From positions 310,001-374,000 of the forward strand of contig NZ_JAFV01000001.1 in NCBI RefSeq assembly GCF_000526315.1: a stretch of DNA of 64,000 bases, in the 5' to 3' direction. The DNA comes from Methylopila sp. 73B (GTDB lineage: Bacteria; Pseudomonadota; Alphaproteobacteria; Rhizobiales; Methylopilaceae). Each line of letters begins with the position of its first letter. Positions within the stretch are counted from its first letter, which is position 1. The notes below the pieces were generated by a model that saw only the letters and a list, made by a program, of their open reading frames with translations, was not told where the DNA came from and did not search any database. The position numbers and the translations under genes are program-made. Below, piece after piece: positions 52,449 to 63,422 of this stretch.

Positions 52449-53927
52449 ATGTCAACGCCCATGACCAGCCGCATCGCCTTCCTCGCCGCCGCGCTCCTGA
52501 TCGGCTCGCTTGCTCCAGCCGGCGCGCAGGAGAAGGCGCCGAACCCCGTCGCCCTGCCGGCGGAGGCGACGCAGCGGGAGACCGCCGTCACGGCGGACGG
52601 CACGCTCGCCTACAACGTCCGAGTCGAGGCTGTGCCGCTCTACGACCCCAAAGGCGAAAAGGTCGCCGAGGTCGTCGTGACCTCCTACCTGCTCGACCGG
52701 ACGGACGCGAAGACGCGGCCCATCACCTACGCCTTCAACGGCGGACCGGGCGCGGCCTCCGCCTTCCTCAACTTCGGCGCGATCGGCCCGAAGCGCATGC
52801 CCTTCGGCGCCGAAGGGACGACGCCCTCCGACCTCCCGCACCTCGTCGACAACGCCGAGACCTGGCTCGGCTTCACCGACCTCGTGTTCGTTGATCCGGT
52901 CGGCACCGGTTACAGCCGGGCGGCGGGCGCGACCGACGCCAAGGATTTCTGGGGCGTCGAGAGCGACGTCGACACGCTGTCGCGGGTCGTCGCCAAGCAC
53001 CTCGCCCTCCGCAACCGCCTGATGTCGCCGGTCTATCTCGTCGGCGAGAGCTACGGCGGCTTCCGCGTGCCCCGCATCGCCCGGCAGCTGCAGTCCCGCG
53101 ACGGCGTCGGCGTGCGCGGCCTCGTGGCGATCTCCCCGGTGCTGGACTTCGCGATCCGCGACGGCGAGGGATCGTCGCCGATCCCGTGGGTGTCGGCGCT
53201 GCCGTCGCTCGCCGCCAGCGCCCGCGAACGCAAGGGGCCGGTGGAGCGCGCGGATCTCGCGGACGTGGAAGCCTACGCGTCCGGTGATTTTCTCGCCGAC
53301 TTGATGAAAGGGCCCCGCGACGCCGAGGCCGTCGACCGCCTGTCCGCCCGCGTCGCGGAGTTCACCGGCCTCGACCGCGCCTTCGTGAAGCGCCTCGGCG
53401 GGCGCGTCGACATCCAGACCTTCGCCCGCGAGTCGCGGCGGGACGAGGGCAAGGTCGGCTCGCTCTACGACGCCAACGTCACCGCGTTCGATCCCTTCCC
53501 CTCGTCGGCGCGCGCGCAGTGGGAGGATCCGGTGCTTGACGGCGCGCTCGCCCCTCTCACGCGCGCGGCGGTCGACTTCTACGCCCGCGACCTCGGCTTT
53601 CGGGTCGACCGCCGCTACGAGCTGCTCGCCTCCGACGTGAACCGGGGCTGGAAGTGGGGCTCGGGCCAGTCGCTGCCGGAATCCACCAGCGCCCTGCGCG
53701 AGGCGCTGGCGCTCGATCCCAAGCTCAAGGTCTTGGTGGCGCACGGCGCGACGGATCTCGTCACGCCCTACATGGAATCCAAGATCGTGCTGGATCAGTT
53801 GCCGGCGTTCGGCGACCCGGAGCGCGTGAAGCTCGCGGTCTATGCCGGCGGCCACATGTTCTACGCGCGCGACGCATCCCGCGCGGCGCTGCTGAAGGAC
53901 GCAAAGGCGCTGTTCGGGGCGGAGTAA
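52449..53927 (+). CDS. Exported S10-family serine carboxypeptidase-like protein
   Basis: A 492-residue alpha/beta hydrolase of peptidase family S10. A signal peptide (about 1-26, ending AGA) is followed by ITYAFNGGPGAASAFLNFG, the family's oxyanion-loop region, the nucleophile Ser201 in VGESYGGFR, and His469 in YAGGHMFY; Asp in HGATDLVTPY completes the triad. Probably a periplasmic carboxypeptidase. It is a separate unit 34 bases after azlD. Confidence 0.9.
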   Translation: MSTPMTSRIAFLAAALLIGSLAPAGAQEKAPNPVALPAEATQRETAVTADGTLAYNVRVEAVPLYDPKGEKVAEVVVTSYLLDRTDAKTRPITYAFNGGPGAASAFLNFGAIGPKRMPFGAEGTTPSDLPHLVDNAETWLGFTDLVFVDPVGTGYSRAAGATDAKDFWGVESDVDTLSRVVAKHLALRNRLMSPVYLVGESYGGFRVPRIARQLQSRDGVGVRGLVAISPVLDFAIRDGEGSSPIPWVSALPSLAASARERKGPVERADLADVEAYASGDFLADLMKGPRDAEAVDRLSARVAEFTGLDRAFVKRLGGRVDIQTFARESRRDEGKVGSLYDANVTAFDPFPSSARAQWEDPVLDGALAPLTRAAVDFYARDLGFRVDRRYELLASDVNRGWKWGSGQSLPESTSALREALALDPKLKVLVAHGATDLVTPYMESKIVLDQLPAFGDPERVKLAVYAGGHMFYARDASRAALLKDAKALFGAE

Positions 53928-54020
53928 GTCCAATAGCGCCCGGGATCGCACTCCAGCCCGTCGCCGATCTGCGTGATCGTCGCGACGGCTAGACTAGCCC
54001 CGCAAAGGCGACGGCGCGGA

Positions 54021-55229
54021 TCACGACGCTCCTTCCGGCGGCGTGGGCTCGGGGGCGGTGACGGACGACCGCGGATCGAGCTTCAGCGCGACGACGATGC
54101 CGAGCGACGTGAACACGAGGAAGACCCAGCCCGAGAGCGCGCCGACCGCGACGCCCGCGATCGCTTCGCCCGTCACCGCGCCCAGCGCGGTCATGGCCCC
54201 CCAGCCAATCATCACTCCGCCCAAGACCATCTCGAGGCCGTCCCGGCGCGTGAAGCCTTCGATCGTGAAGCGGCCGGAGGCGACCGCGCAGGCGAAGGCG
54301 CCGAGCACAAAGCCGATCAGGATCAGGACGTGCTCGGTGAGCGCGAAGCCCTGCAGCAAAGGCGCCTTCAGGCCTGCGACGCCGGCGTCGAGCCCCGGCA
54401 GCTCCTGAGGGACGAGGCCGATCATGGTGGCGAGCCAACGCGCGATCGTGGCGCACTCGGCGATCAGCCCGAGCGGCTCTCCGGCCGCGTAGCTCGCCGC
54501 GACGAGACACCCGAGCAGCGCGCCCGCGGCGGTCGCGGGCCAGGGCTGGACGAACACGCGGTGGACAAGTCCAGGTCCGCTGTCCGACGCCGGCGGACGA
54601 TAGCGCCAGAGCAGGGCCGCGCAGCCCGCGAGGCCCGCCAGCTGGACGGCGAGCGTCCCCGCCGGTCCGAGCCAGGTCGGCAGCCACGGCGTCGGGGCCG
54701 CGGCGATGGCGGTCGCCCAGGTCCAGGGCCAGTGGACGATCGCGATGACGAAGCCGAGGAAGACGGCCGCCAGCGCCGGGATGGCGACGAGCGAGCCTTC
54801 GCTCAGGCGCCGCAGATGGACCATTACGCCGCCGCGGGCGATCACGGAGCCGACGCCGAAGACGAAAGCCGCGACCGGCAGCAGCCAGTCGACCGGGCCG
54901 ATGCGGGCGTTCTCGGGTCGGCCGCCGCCGGTGACCGCGAGCGCGCCGAGCGTCAGCGCGGCCGCGACGGCGAGCGCCGCGAGGAAGCCGAGCAGCTGGC
55001 CGGCGTCCTTCAGCGCCATCAGGTCGCGCCACGCGCGAACGAGCGAAAGTTCGCCGCGCTGCAGCGCCACCCCGAAGATCGCGCCGGCGACGACCGCCCA
55101 GCTGCGGTCGCCGAAGCCTCCGTCCAGAACGGCGAAGACCCAGGCGCCGAGCGGCGCGAGACACAAAAGCGCCGCGGCCGTCGCCGGCCGCGGCGTGGAG
55201 AGATGCTTGAGGAAAAGCGGCCGCGTCAC
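54021..55229 (-). CDS. YeeE/YedE-family membrane protein lacking the usual cysteines
   Basis: A 402-residue protein with about ten helices in two similar halves, as in the YeeE/YedE thiosulfate carrier family. The family landmarks are present but altered: FGVALQRGELSLVRAWRD where relatives have F-C-F, GSVIARGGVMVHLRRL where relatives have a G-x-C-x-x-G type loop, and GWGAMTALGAVTGEA where relatives have GC-N. The three cysteines that handle thiosulfate in characterised members appear to be replaced. The substrate is therefore open. Its start overlaps the ABC-F stop by four bases. Confidence 0.78.
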   Translation of the reverse strand: MTRPLFLKHLSTPRPATAAALLCLAPLGAWVFAVLDGGFGDRSWAVVAGAIFGVALQRGELSLVRAWRDLMALKDAGQLLGFLAALAVAAALTLGALAVTGGGRPENARIGPVDWLLPVAAFVFGVGSVIARGGVMVHLRRLSEGSLVAIPALAAVFLGFVIAIVHWPWTWATAIAAAPTPWLPTWLGPAGTLAVQLAGLAGCAALLWRYRPPASDSGPGLVHRVFVQPWPATAAGALLGCLVAASYAAGEPLGLIAECATIARWLATMIGLVPQELPGLDAGVAGLKAPLLQGFALTEHVLILIGFVLGAFACAVASGRFTIEGFTRRDGLEMVLGGVMIGWGAMTALGAVTGEAIAGVAVGALSGWVFLVFTSLGIVVALKLDPRSSVTAPEPTPPEGAS

Positions 55230-57091
55230 GCCGCGGCGGCGTTTTCGATGCTGGCGCTCGCTTCCAGCCAGGTCTCTTCGGCTTCCGCCTTGGCGCGCTC
55301 CACCTCGGCGCGCTTCGCGCCCAGCGCGGCGGCCTTCTGCGGCTTGCCCGGGAAGCCGCCGTTGGCGGTCAGCTCGGCGTCAATCCGCGCCATTTCCTGA
55401 TCGCAGGTCGCCATCAGCTCCTCGAGCGAGGCGATCTTCTTCTTGAGCGCGCCGACGTCGATCCGCTTCGGCGCGGGCTCGGACGACATGCCCGTGCCCT
55501 TGCCGACCTTCTTCGACTTGCCAGAGCCTTCGGCCGACAGGATGTACTTGCGGTAGTCGTCGAGATCGCCGTCGAACGGCTCCACTCCGCCGCCGCCGAC
55601 CACCCAGAGCCGGTCCGCCGTGGCGTCGAGCAGGTGGCGGTCATGGCTGATCAGGATGACCGCGCCGCCGTATTCGTTCAGCGCCTGCGCGAGGCTTTCG
55701 CGGCTGTCGATGTCGAGATGGTTGGTCGGCTCGTCGAGGATGAGCAGGTGCGGCGCGTGCCAGACCGCGAGGCCGAAGGCGAGGCGCGCCTTCTCGCCGC
55801 CGGACATCTTGCCGACCTTGGTGTTGGCCTTGTCGCCGGGGAAGCCGATCTGCGCGACCTTGCCGCGCACCTGCGCGTCGCCGGCGGTCGGCATCAGGCG
55901 GCGGATGTGGTCGTAGGGCGTGCCCTCGACGTCGAGGTCCTCGACATGATGCTGGGCGAAGAAGCCGACCAGCATCTTGTCGGACTTGTTGACGCGGCCG
56001 GCGCTCGCTTGAAGGCGGTTCGCCAGCAGCTTGGCGAAGGTGGACTTGCCGTTGCCGTTCGAGCCGAGCAGCGCGATGCGATCGTCCGGATCGATGCGGA
56101 TGTTGAGCTTGTGCAGGATGGTGCGGTCGCCGTAGCCCGCCGAGACGCCGTCGAGCGCGACCAGCGGCGGCGCCAGCTCCCGCTCCGGCTCCGGAATGCG
56201 GAACGGGACCACGCTGCTTTCGACCACGGCGTTGATCGGCTGCATCTTGGCGAGCCGCTTGACGCGGGACTGGGCCTGCGTCGCCTTGGAGGCCTTGGCC
56301 TTGAAGCGGGCGATGAAGGCTTCGAGCCGGGCGCGCTCCTCGGCCTGCGCCTTCGCCGCCTTCTGGTCGAGCGCCAGCTTCTCGCGGCGCATCCGGTCGA
56401 AGGCGTCGTAGTTGCCCTTCCAGACCGTCAGCTTGCCCTGGTCGAAGTGCAGAATGTGGTCGACGGAGGCGTTCAGCAGGTCGCGGTCATGGCTGATGAC
56501 CAGCGTCGTGCGCGGGTACTTGGCGAGATAGTCCTGCAGCCAGAGCGTGCCCTCGAGGTCGAGATGGTTGGTCGGTTCGTCGAGCAGCAGCAGGTCGGGC
56601 TCGGAGAACAGCACCGCCGCGAGCGCCACGCGCATGCGCCAGCCGCCGGAGAAGTCCGAGCAGGGGCGCTGCTGCGCCTCGTCGTCGAAGCCGAGGCCCG
56701 ACAGGATGCGGGCCGCCCGCGACGGCGCCTCGTAGGCGTCGATGTCGATCAGCCGCGTGACGATGTCGGAGATGCGTTCCGGATCGGTGCAGGTTTCCGA
56801 TTCCGCCATCAGCGCGGCGCGTTCCTTGTCGGCGGCGAGCACGACCTCGATCAGCGGCTCCGGTCCTGACGGCGCCTCCTGCGCCACGCGGCCGAGGCGC
56901 AGGCCCTTGGGCATGTTCACCGCGCCGTCGTCGGGGCCGATGTCGCCCGCGATCAGCTTGAACAGCGTGGTCTTGCCGGTGCCGTTGCGGCCGACGACGC
57001 CGACGCGCGCGCCCTCGGGAAGAAAGGCGCTCGCGTTGTCGAGCAGCACGCGTCCGGCGACGCGGCAGGTGAGGTCGGTGATCTGGATCAT
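55226..57091 (-). CDS. ABC-F family ATPase
   Basis: A 621-residue soluble protein with two ATP-binding cassettes and no membrane part, of the ABC-F group that acts on the ribosome. Cassette 1: Walker A GRNGTGKTT (about 34-42), signature FSGGWRMR, Walker B LLLLDEPTNHLDLEG. Cassette 2: Walker A GSNGNGKST, signature MSGGEKARL and ILDEPTNHLDID. A linker with AFIARFKAKASKATQAQSR and a C-terminal coiled coil follow the YheS-like layout. Upstream of phoX, divergent from it. Confidence 0.92.
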   Translation of the reverse strand: MIQITDLTCRVAGRVLLDNASAFLPEGARVGVVGRNGTGKTTLFKLIAGDIGPDDGAVNMPKGLRLGRVAQEAPSGPEPLIEVVLAADKERAALMAESETCTDPERISDIVTRLIDIDAYEAPSRAARILSGLGFDDEAQQRPCSDFSGGWRMRVALAAVLFSEPDLLLLDEPTNHLDLEGTLWLQDYLAKYPRTTLVISHDRDLLNASVDHILHFDQGKLTVWKGNYDAFDRMRREKLALDQKAAKAQAEERARLEAFIARFKAKASKATQAQSRVKRLAKMQPINAVVESSVVPFRIPEPERELAPPLVALDGVSAGYGDRTILHKLNIRIDPDDRIALLGSNGNGKSTFAKLLANRLQASAGRVNKSDKMLVGFFAQHHVEDLDVEGTPYDHIRRLMPTAGDAQVRGKVAQIGFPGDKANTKVGKMSGGEKARLAFGLAVWHAPHLLILDEPTNHLDIDSRESLAQALNEYGGAVILISHDRHLLDATADRLWVVGGGGVEPFDGDLDDYRKYILSAEGSGKSKKVGKGTGMSSEPAPKRIDVGALKKKIASLEELMATCDQEMARIDAELTANGGFPGKPQKAAALGAKRAEVERAKAEAEETWLEASASIENAAAA

Positions 57092-57173
57092 AACCGCTGC
57101 TTTTGGCGCCTGCGAAGGGACTTGTCCACGGGCTCCCGCGTCGCGGCGGCGCCGTCGTGCGGTTGTTGGAAAT

Positions 57174-57191
57174 CCGTCAAACCCCTGACAT
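57174..57191 (+). promoter_or_regulatory. Pho-box-like site before phoX
   Basis: CCGTCAA-ACCC-CTGACAT: two 7-base half sites, four bases apart, matching the CTGTCAT consensus at 5 and 6 positions. It is 50 bases before the phoX start. PhoB control of phoX is common in other bacteria; here it is inferred. Confidence 0.5.
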
Positions 57192-57240
57192 GGGCACCGA
57201 CGCAGTTAGAGGCCTTCCAATCTGCCCACGGGGACCTCCC

Positions 57241-59256
57241 ATGATCATCGACGACACCGCCGGCCACGGCGCCGCCGACACGCCCGAGATGCTGGACGCA
57301 GAGGCGATCGGCATCGACCGCCCGGGCCTCCACGCCGAAGCCGGCGAGCTCCCGCTGAACGAGCCGTTCCAGTCCGTCCTCGCGCGCAACATCGAGCGTC
57401 GCTCGTTCATAATCGGCGCCGCGGCCACGGTTCCGGTGCTGATGACCACGACGGCGACCTTCGCGCCGACCGAGGCCGAAGCCGCGCCGCGTCGCCTGAC
57501 GTTCAAGCCGATCGCGCCGTCGACGGCGGACGAGATCATCGTGCCGGAGGGCTACGAACATCAGGTGCTGATCAAGTGGGGCGACCCGCTGTTCCCCGAT
57601 GCGCCCAACTTCGACAAGAACAATCAGACCGCCGACGCCCAGAAGCGCCAGTTCGGCTACAATTGCGACTTCGTCGGGTATTTTCCGCTGGAAAGCGGCG
57701 ACCGCGCGTTGCTCTGCGTGAACCACGAGTACACCACCGGTTCCGACATGGTTCGCGGCTACGCGCCGGGCAAGAGCAAGGCCTTCACCGAAGTGGAGAT
57801 CGCCGCCCACGGCGGCTCGGTCGTCGAGATCAAGCGCACCGGCTCGGTGTGGCGCGTCGTCAAGAGCGAAACGTACAACCGCCGCATCACGGGCGACACG
57901 CTGATGCGCATCTCGGGTCCCGCCGCGGGTCATCCGCTGATGAAGACCTCTGAGGATTCCACCGGCACCAAGGTGCTCGGCATGCTGAACAACTGCTCGG
58001 GCGGCAAGACGCCGTGGGGCACCTGGCTGACCTGCGAGGAGAACTTCAACCAGTACTTCGCAAACAACGATCAGGTCGCCGACGCCGACATCAAGGCCGT
58101 ACATGCGCGCTACGGCGTGACCGCCGGCGCCACGGGCCGCAAATGGGAGGCGTTCTACGACCGCTTCGATCTGGCCAAGGAGCCGAACGAGGCGTTCCGC
58201 TTTGGCTGGGTGGTCGAGATCGATCCCTACGACCCCGACTTCCGTCCCCGCAAGCGCACCGCCCTCGGCCGCGCCAAGCATGAGGCGGCGACGACCTCGC
58301 TCGCCGCCGACGGCCGCGTCGTCGTCTACACCGGCGACGATCAGCAGTTCGACTACGTCTACAAGTTCGTGTCGGCCGGAAAGTACGACCCGACCAACCG
58401 CAGGGCGAACTTCGATCTGCTGGACGAGGGCGTTCTCTACGTCGCGAAGTTCCGCGACAACAACAAGGGTGTGTGGATCCCGCTGACGCTCGACCACCCG
58501 AAGCTGAAGGGCAAGTTCGCCGACCAGGGCGAACTGCTGATCAAGACCCGGCTCGCCGCCGACCTCGTCGGCGCGACGGCGATGGATCGCCCCGAGGACT
58601 GCCAGCCGAACCCGGTCAACGGTCGCGTCTACCTGACGATGACCAACAACACGCGACGCACCACGGTCGTCGCCGACGCGGGCTCGGCCTTGGCGAACCC
58701 GCGCGTGCCGAACTTCGGCGGCCACATCATCGAGCTGACCGAAAGCCACGGCGACCACGGCGCGACGGATTTCCGCTGGGAGGTCTTTCTGCTCTGCGGC
58801 AATCCCGAGATCGACCTGAAGACGGACGAGGCGGATCTCACCCCGGGCCTCGCCGCGAGCGCGACGTTCTTCGCGGGCTACGCCGACGCCAGCAAGCTCG
58901 GCAAGATCGCGTCGCCGGACAACATCGCCTTCGACAACCGCGGCAACCTCTGGATCACCACCGACGGGCAGCCCGGCAACGCCGACATCGGCAATCCGAA
59001 CGACGCCATGCACGTGGTGCCGACCGCGGGCGCCGAGCGCGGCTATCTCCGGCAGTTCCTCAGCGGCCCGAAGGGCTGCGAGATCTGCGGACCGGAATTC
59101 GCCGACGACGGGGCGACGGTGTTCTGCGCGGTCCAGCACCCCGGCGAAGACGGGGGCTATCCGAACACGATCAGCACCTGGCCGACCGGATCGCAGCTGC
59201 CGCGCCCGGCGGTCGTCGCGGTTCGACGCAAGGACGGCGGCGACATCGGCGTCTGA
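57241..59256 (+). CDS. phoX: PhoX-family alkaline phosphatase
   Basis: A 671-residue periplasmic phosphatase that frees phosphate from phosphomonoesters with calcium and iron cofactors. A twin-arginine signal (ERRSFIIGAAATVPV, Arg53-Arg54) lies unusually deep, after about 50 residues, as in other PhoX. Cofactor-site segments are LLCVNHEYTT, NNCSGGKTPWGTWLTCEEN, FGWVVEIDPYDPD and GDDQQFDYVYKF. ATG at 57241. It starts a divergent unit from the ABC-F gene, behind a Pho-box-like site. Confidence 0.9.
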   Translation: MIIDDTAGHGAADTPEMLDAEAIGIDRPGLHAEAGELPLNEPFQSVLARNIERRSFIIGAAATVPVLMTTTATFAPTEAEAAPRRLTFKPIAPSTADEIIVPEGYEHQVLIKWGDPLFPDAPNFDKNNQTADAQKRQFGYNCDFVGYFPLESGDRALLCVNHEYTTGSDMVRGYAPGKSKAFTEVEIAAHGGSVVEIKRTGSVWRVVKSETYNRRITGDTLMRISGPAAGHPLMKTSEDSTGTKVLGMLNNCSGGKTPWGTWLTCEENFNQYFANNDQVADADIKAVHARYGVTAGATGRKWEAFYDRFDLAKEPNEAFRFGWVVEIDPYDPDFRPRKRTALGRAKHEAATTSLAADGRVVVYTGDDQQFDYVYKFVSAGKYDPTNRRANFDLLDEGVLYVAKFRDNNKGVWIPLTLDHPKLKGKFADQGELLIKTRLAADLVGATAMDRPEDCQPNPVNGRVYLTMTNNTRRTTVVADAGSALANPRVPNFGGHIIELTESHGDHGATDFRWEVFLLCGNPEIDLKTDEADLTPGLAASATFFAGYADASKLGKIASPDNIAFDNRGNLWITTDGQPGNADIGNPNDAMHVVPTAGAERGYLRQFLSGPKGCEICGPEFADDGATVFCAVQHPGEDGGYPNTISTWPTGSQLPRPAVVAVRRKDGGDIGV

Positions 59257-59290
59257 CGCCTCGCCGCTCGGGGACGACCCTTTGGCGTCC

Positions 59291-59326
59291 GACCCTCTCC
59301 GCGGCTACCGCCGCGGGGAGGGGGGT
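59291..59326. terminator. Hairpin between convergent phoX and EF-hand gene
   Basis: GACCCTCTCCGCGGC-TACC-GCCGCGGGGAGGGGGGTC, a GC-rich stem with small bulges, between the two stops. No clear T-run. Confidence 0.5.
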
Positions 59327-59342
59327 CGGCGATCGGCCGCGC

Positions 59343-60056
59343 TCAGGCGCTGACCTGGAACAGGCTCGACATCGCCTGGTCGAGATAGGACGTCGCGCTG
59401 GTCTGGGCGTAGGCGCCGTTCGCCTGCATGAGCTCCGACAGCATGGACTGGAGGCTGGCGGCGGTCGTTTCGTCCTCGTCGTCCTCCTCCGAGGACGCGC
59501 TCTCGCCCCCGCCGGACGGCGGCGGCCCGGGAGGCGGCGGAGGCGGGGCGGATGCGGCCTGCGCCGACTGGAACGCCTCGTCTTCGCTCTCGGTGATCTC
59601 CCCGTCGCCGTCGGCGTCGATGGTCGAGAACATCTCCTCGGCCTTGGTTTCGTCCGCCTCATCCGGGCCCGCCGCCACGAACTCGTCGAGCGAGACCGTG
59701 CCGCTGTCGTCGGCGTCCGCCGCCTCGAACCCGCCTTCGCCCGGACCGCCCTGCGGCGGGGGAGGGGGCGCGCCCTCCTGGGCCTCGAGCAGCGCCGAGG
59801 CCCCGTCGCTCGAAAACTTGGACAGGCCGCTCTGGATCTCGCTCTGAGTGAGCGAGCCGTCGCTGTCAGCGTCCAGCGTCGAGAAGGCGCTCTCGATCGC
59901 GCTGTCGGACTGGTCGACGCTGCCGGCCGGCAAATTTTGCCCGATGGTCTTGAACTCGTCGAGCGACGCGGCGCCGCTCGCGTCCGCGTCCAGCTTGGAC
60001 ATCAGCATGCTTGCGATTTGCGAGCTGCTGGAGCCGCTTAGCGCTCCGATGCTCAT
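59343..60056 (-). CDS. EF-hand calcium-binding protein with poly-Pro linkers
   Basis: A 237-residue acidic protein with four canonical EF-hand loops: 23-34, 62-73, 114-125 and 147-158, each D-A-D-x-x-G type with Glu at position 12. Poly-Pro/Gly stretches at about 97-108 and 172-185 split the pairs, and the C-terminal 50 residues are acidic then Ser/Ala/Gln-rich. There is no signal peptide. Similar proteins in databases are often named XopAW-like, but nothing here links it to type III secretion. It has its own AT-rich promoter region and follows a hemB terminator. Confidence 0.85.
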   Translation of the reverse strand: MSIGALSGSSSSQIASMLMSKLDADASGAASLDEFKTIGQNLPAGSVDQSDSAIESAFSTLDADSDGSLTQSEIQSGLSKFSSDGASALLEAQEGAPPPPPQGGPGEGGFEAADADDSGTVSLDEFVAAGPDEADETKAEEMFSTIDADGDGEITESEDEAFQSAQAASAPPPPPPGPPPSGGGESASSEEDDEDETTAASLQSMLSELMQANGAYAQTSATSYLDQAMSSLFQVSA

Positions 60057-60129
60057 GGTCTTGCTCCCGAAGTCTGGCCGCCTACTCAGCGGCTGGCGGA
60101 CGGCCTCGCCATGAAGCCGCAGTCTACAG

Positions 60130-60240
60130 TCGCAAGTAATATGCCTAGACTGGCTAACTATTAGTTAGTTTCTGATGATACGATATGTAATTCCGAAAAA
60201 TATATAAGTATATAAATATAATTCCAAATGTTTCTGTATG
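60130..60240 (-). promoter_or_regulatory. AT-rich promoter region of the EF-hand gene, with a perfect palindrome
   Basis: A sharply AT-rich patch with several TATATA-like boxes about 75-185 bases before the EF-hand start. CTAACTA-T-TAGTTAG at 60154-60168 is a perfect inverted repeat that could be an operator. Base composition is unlike anything around it. The rest of the 416-base gap to hemB holds the hemB terminator only. Confidence 0.5.
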
Positions 60241-60378
60241 TGTCTTGTCTTTCCCGGCGATGCTTGTCCCGGGCTGGGCGTCGATCGGGCGCGGCCCTGC
60301 CGCGGCGACTGTCGCGCACGTCGTCCACAGCCCGACGGCCGTCCAGGACGGCGAGCGTCCGCGTCGAGCGCAAGAACG

Positions 60379-60415
60379 CCGACAGCGCCGAACGCGAGGC
60401 GTTCGGCGCTGTCGG
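60379..60415 (-). terminator. Hairpin downstream of hemB
   Basis: CCGACAGCGCCGAACGC-GAG-GCGTTCGGCGCTGTCGG, a perfect 17-bp stem with a 3-base loop, about 58 bases past the hemB stop on the minus strand, followed there by GTTCTT. Confidence 0.75.
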
Positions 60416-60472
60416 GACGCGTCGGAAAAGTGTTCTCGGCCCCTCCGAGCGGCGAGCGCCGCGACGGGGTCG

Positions 60473-62261
<1,789 letters not shown>

Positions 62262-62521
62262 GCCGTTCTGCGACCGCCGCGTGCGCAGCATCGACGATGC
62301 GCGTCTTCAGGTTTCGACAGGACAAATGAATCTTAATTCACATCCGTATGCGTAACGTCTCGTTGACGTAGCTGCGCAACCATTTGTTCAGTCTAAGAAA
62401 TAAAGAGAAATTTCAGCAAGCCATTTAAACGCATTTTCACTTCCCGGACCTATCTTCGAGATCAACGAGGCGCGGGACAGGACGACGCCTTGAGCAGTCA
62501 AGACTACGGGAAGGCCTCACC

Positions 62522-63034
62522 ATGAAGAACCTCGCGCGCAGCACGGAGAAGCCGGCCACCGATCAGGGTCAGGTCGAAGTCCGCCCGCTCTACCTCGAAG
62601 CTCTCACCCTGGTGGAGCGGCTGCACCGCCGCCTGCTGGACGTCATCAAGGACGAGTTCGACCGCCGCGGGCGTTCGGACATCAACAGCGTCCAGGCGCT
62701 GCTGCTCTACAACATCGGCGACGCCGAACTGACCGCCGGCGAGCTCCGCACCCGGGGCTACTATCTCGGCTCGAACGTCTCCTACAATCTGAAGAAGCTC
62801 GTCGAAATGGGCTTCCTCCACCACCAGCGCTCGCGCATGGACCGGCGCTCGGTGCGCATCAGCCTGACCCCGCAGGGCCAGGAGATCCACAACATCGTGG
62901 AAGAGCTCTACTCGAAGCACATCCGCACGATCGAGCAGGTCGGCGGCGTCAACGCCGACGACTTCAAGACGCTCAACGTCGCGCTTGGCCGGCTCGAGCG
63001 CTTCTGGACCGACCAAATCAGGTTCCGCCTCTGA
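62522..63034 (+). CDS. ldtR: MarR-family regulator LdtR
   Basis: A 170-residue winged-helix regulator. The MarR domain covers about residues 28-150, with QALLLYNIGDAELTAGEL, the recognition helix GSNVSYNLKKLVEMGFL and the wing RSRMDRRSVRISLT. In Liberibacter and rhizobia LdtR controls L,D-transpeptidase genes and stress tolerance. The 260 bases upstream are unusually AT-rich for this genome (TTAATTCACATCC and TTTAAACGCATTTTCAC), fitting a promoter with operator sites. A good terminator follows. Confidence 0.88.
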   Translation: MKNLARSTEKPATDQGQVEVRPLYLEALTLVERLHRRLLDVIKDEFDRRGRSDINSVQALLLYNIGDAELTAGELRTRGYYLGSNVSYNLKKLVEMGFLHHQRSRMDRRSVRISLTPQGQEIHNIVEELYSKHIRTIEQVGGVNADDFKTLNVALGRLERFWTDQIRFRL

Positions 63035-63062
63035 CCAAGAGGCTCTAGGATTTCAAGGCTCG

Positions 63063-63098
63063 ACCCGGTGGCGCGAGAGTGCCGCCGGGTGCTTTTTG
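63063..63098 (+). terminator. Rho-independent terminator of ldtR
   Basis: ACCCGGTGGC-GCGAGAGT-GCCGCCGGGT then GCTTTTTG: a 10-bp stem with one G-T pair and a T-run, 29 bases past the stop. It marks the end of typical chromosomal sequence on the right; 63099-63257 holds no gene. Confidence 0.85.
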
Positions 63099-63257
63099 TT
63101 CTCTCTGGTGGCACGTCCTTCGCGCCAGTTCGCGCCACCTTCGGGGCAGTGCAGAATCTGCCCCGTTCCATGACGCCCTGTGGCTAGGTCAGCGGTCGAT
63201 GGTGAGGCTCACGGCCGGGCATGAGCGCTGTCCTAGGTCGCCTCAGGCGACGGGCGG

Positions 63258-63422
63258 CTATTCGTCTTCGACCAGGCCAAACGCTCGTGCACAAAGGCCA
63301 AGCCAGACGGTGCCCGGTCCCATTGCGATTGCCAGCAGCCAAGCCTCATCGGTCGGCTTACAGAGCTTCCCGCCCATGAAGCCAGCCAAAAGCCAATAGG
63401 CCGCGAAGTAGGCTTGCTCCAT
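63258..63422 (-). CDS. Small membrane protein, 54 residues
   Basis: A 54-residue frame starting MEQAYFAAYWLLAGFMGG, with two hydrophobic segments (about 4-17 and 28-45) and a KLCKPTDEAW loop between them; it ends in GLVEDE. AAGGGG lies a few bases before the ATG. It overlaps the end of the 72-residue gene by 65 bases, so one or both ends may be misread. Family unknown; small phage membrane proteins look like this. Confidence 0.5.
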   Translation of the reverse strand: MEQAYFAAYWLLAGFMGGKLCKPTDEAWLLAIAMGPGTVWLGLCARAFGLVEDE

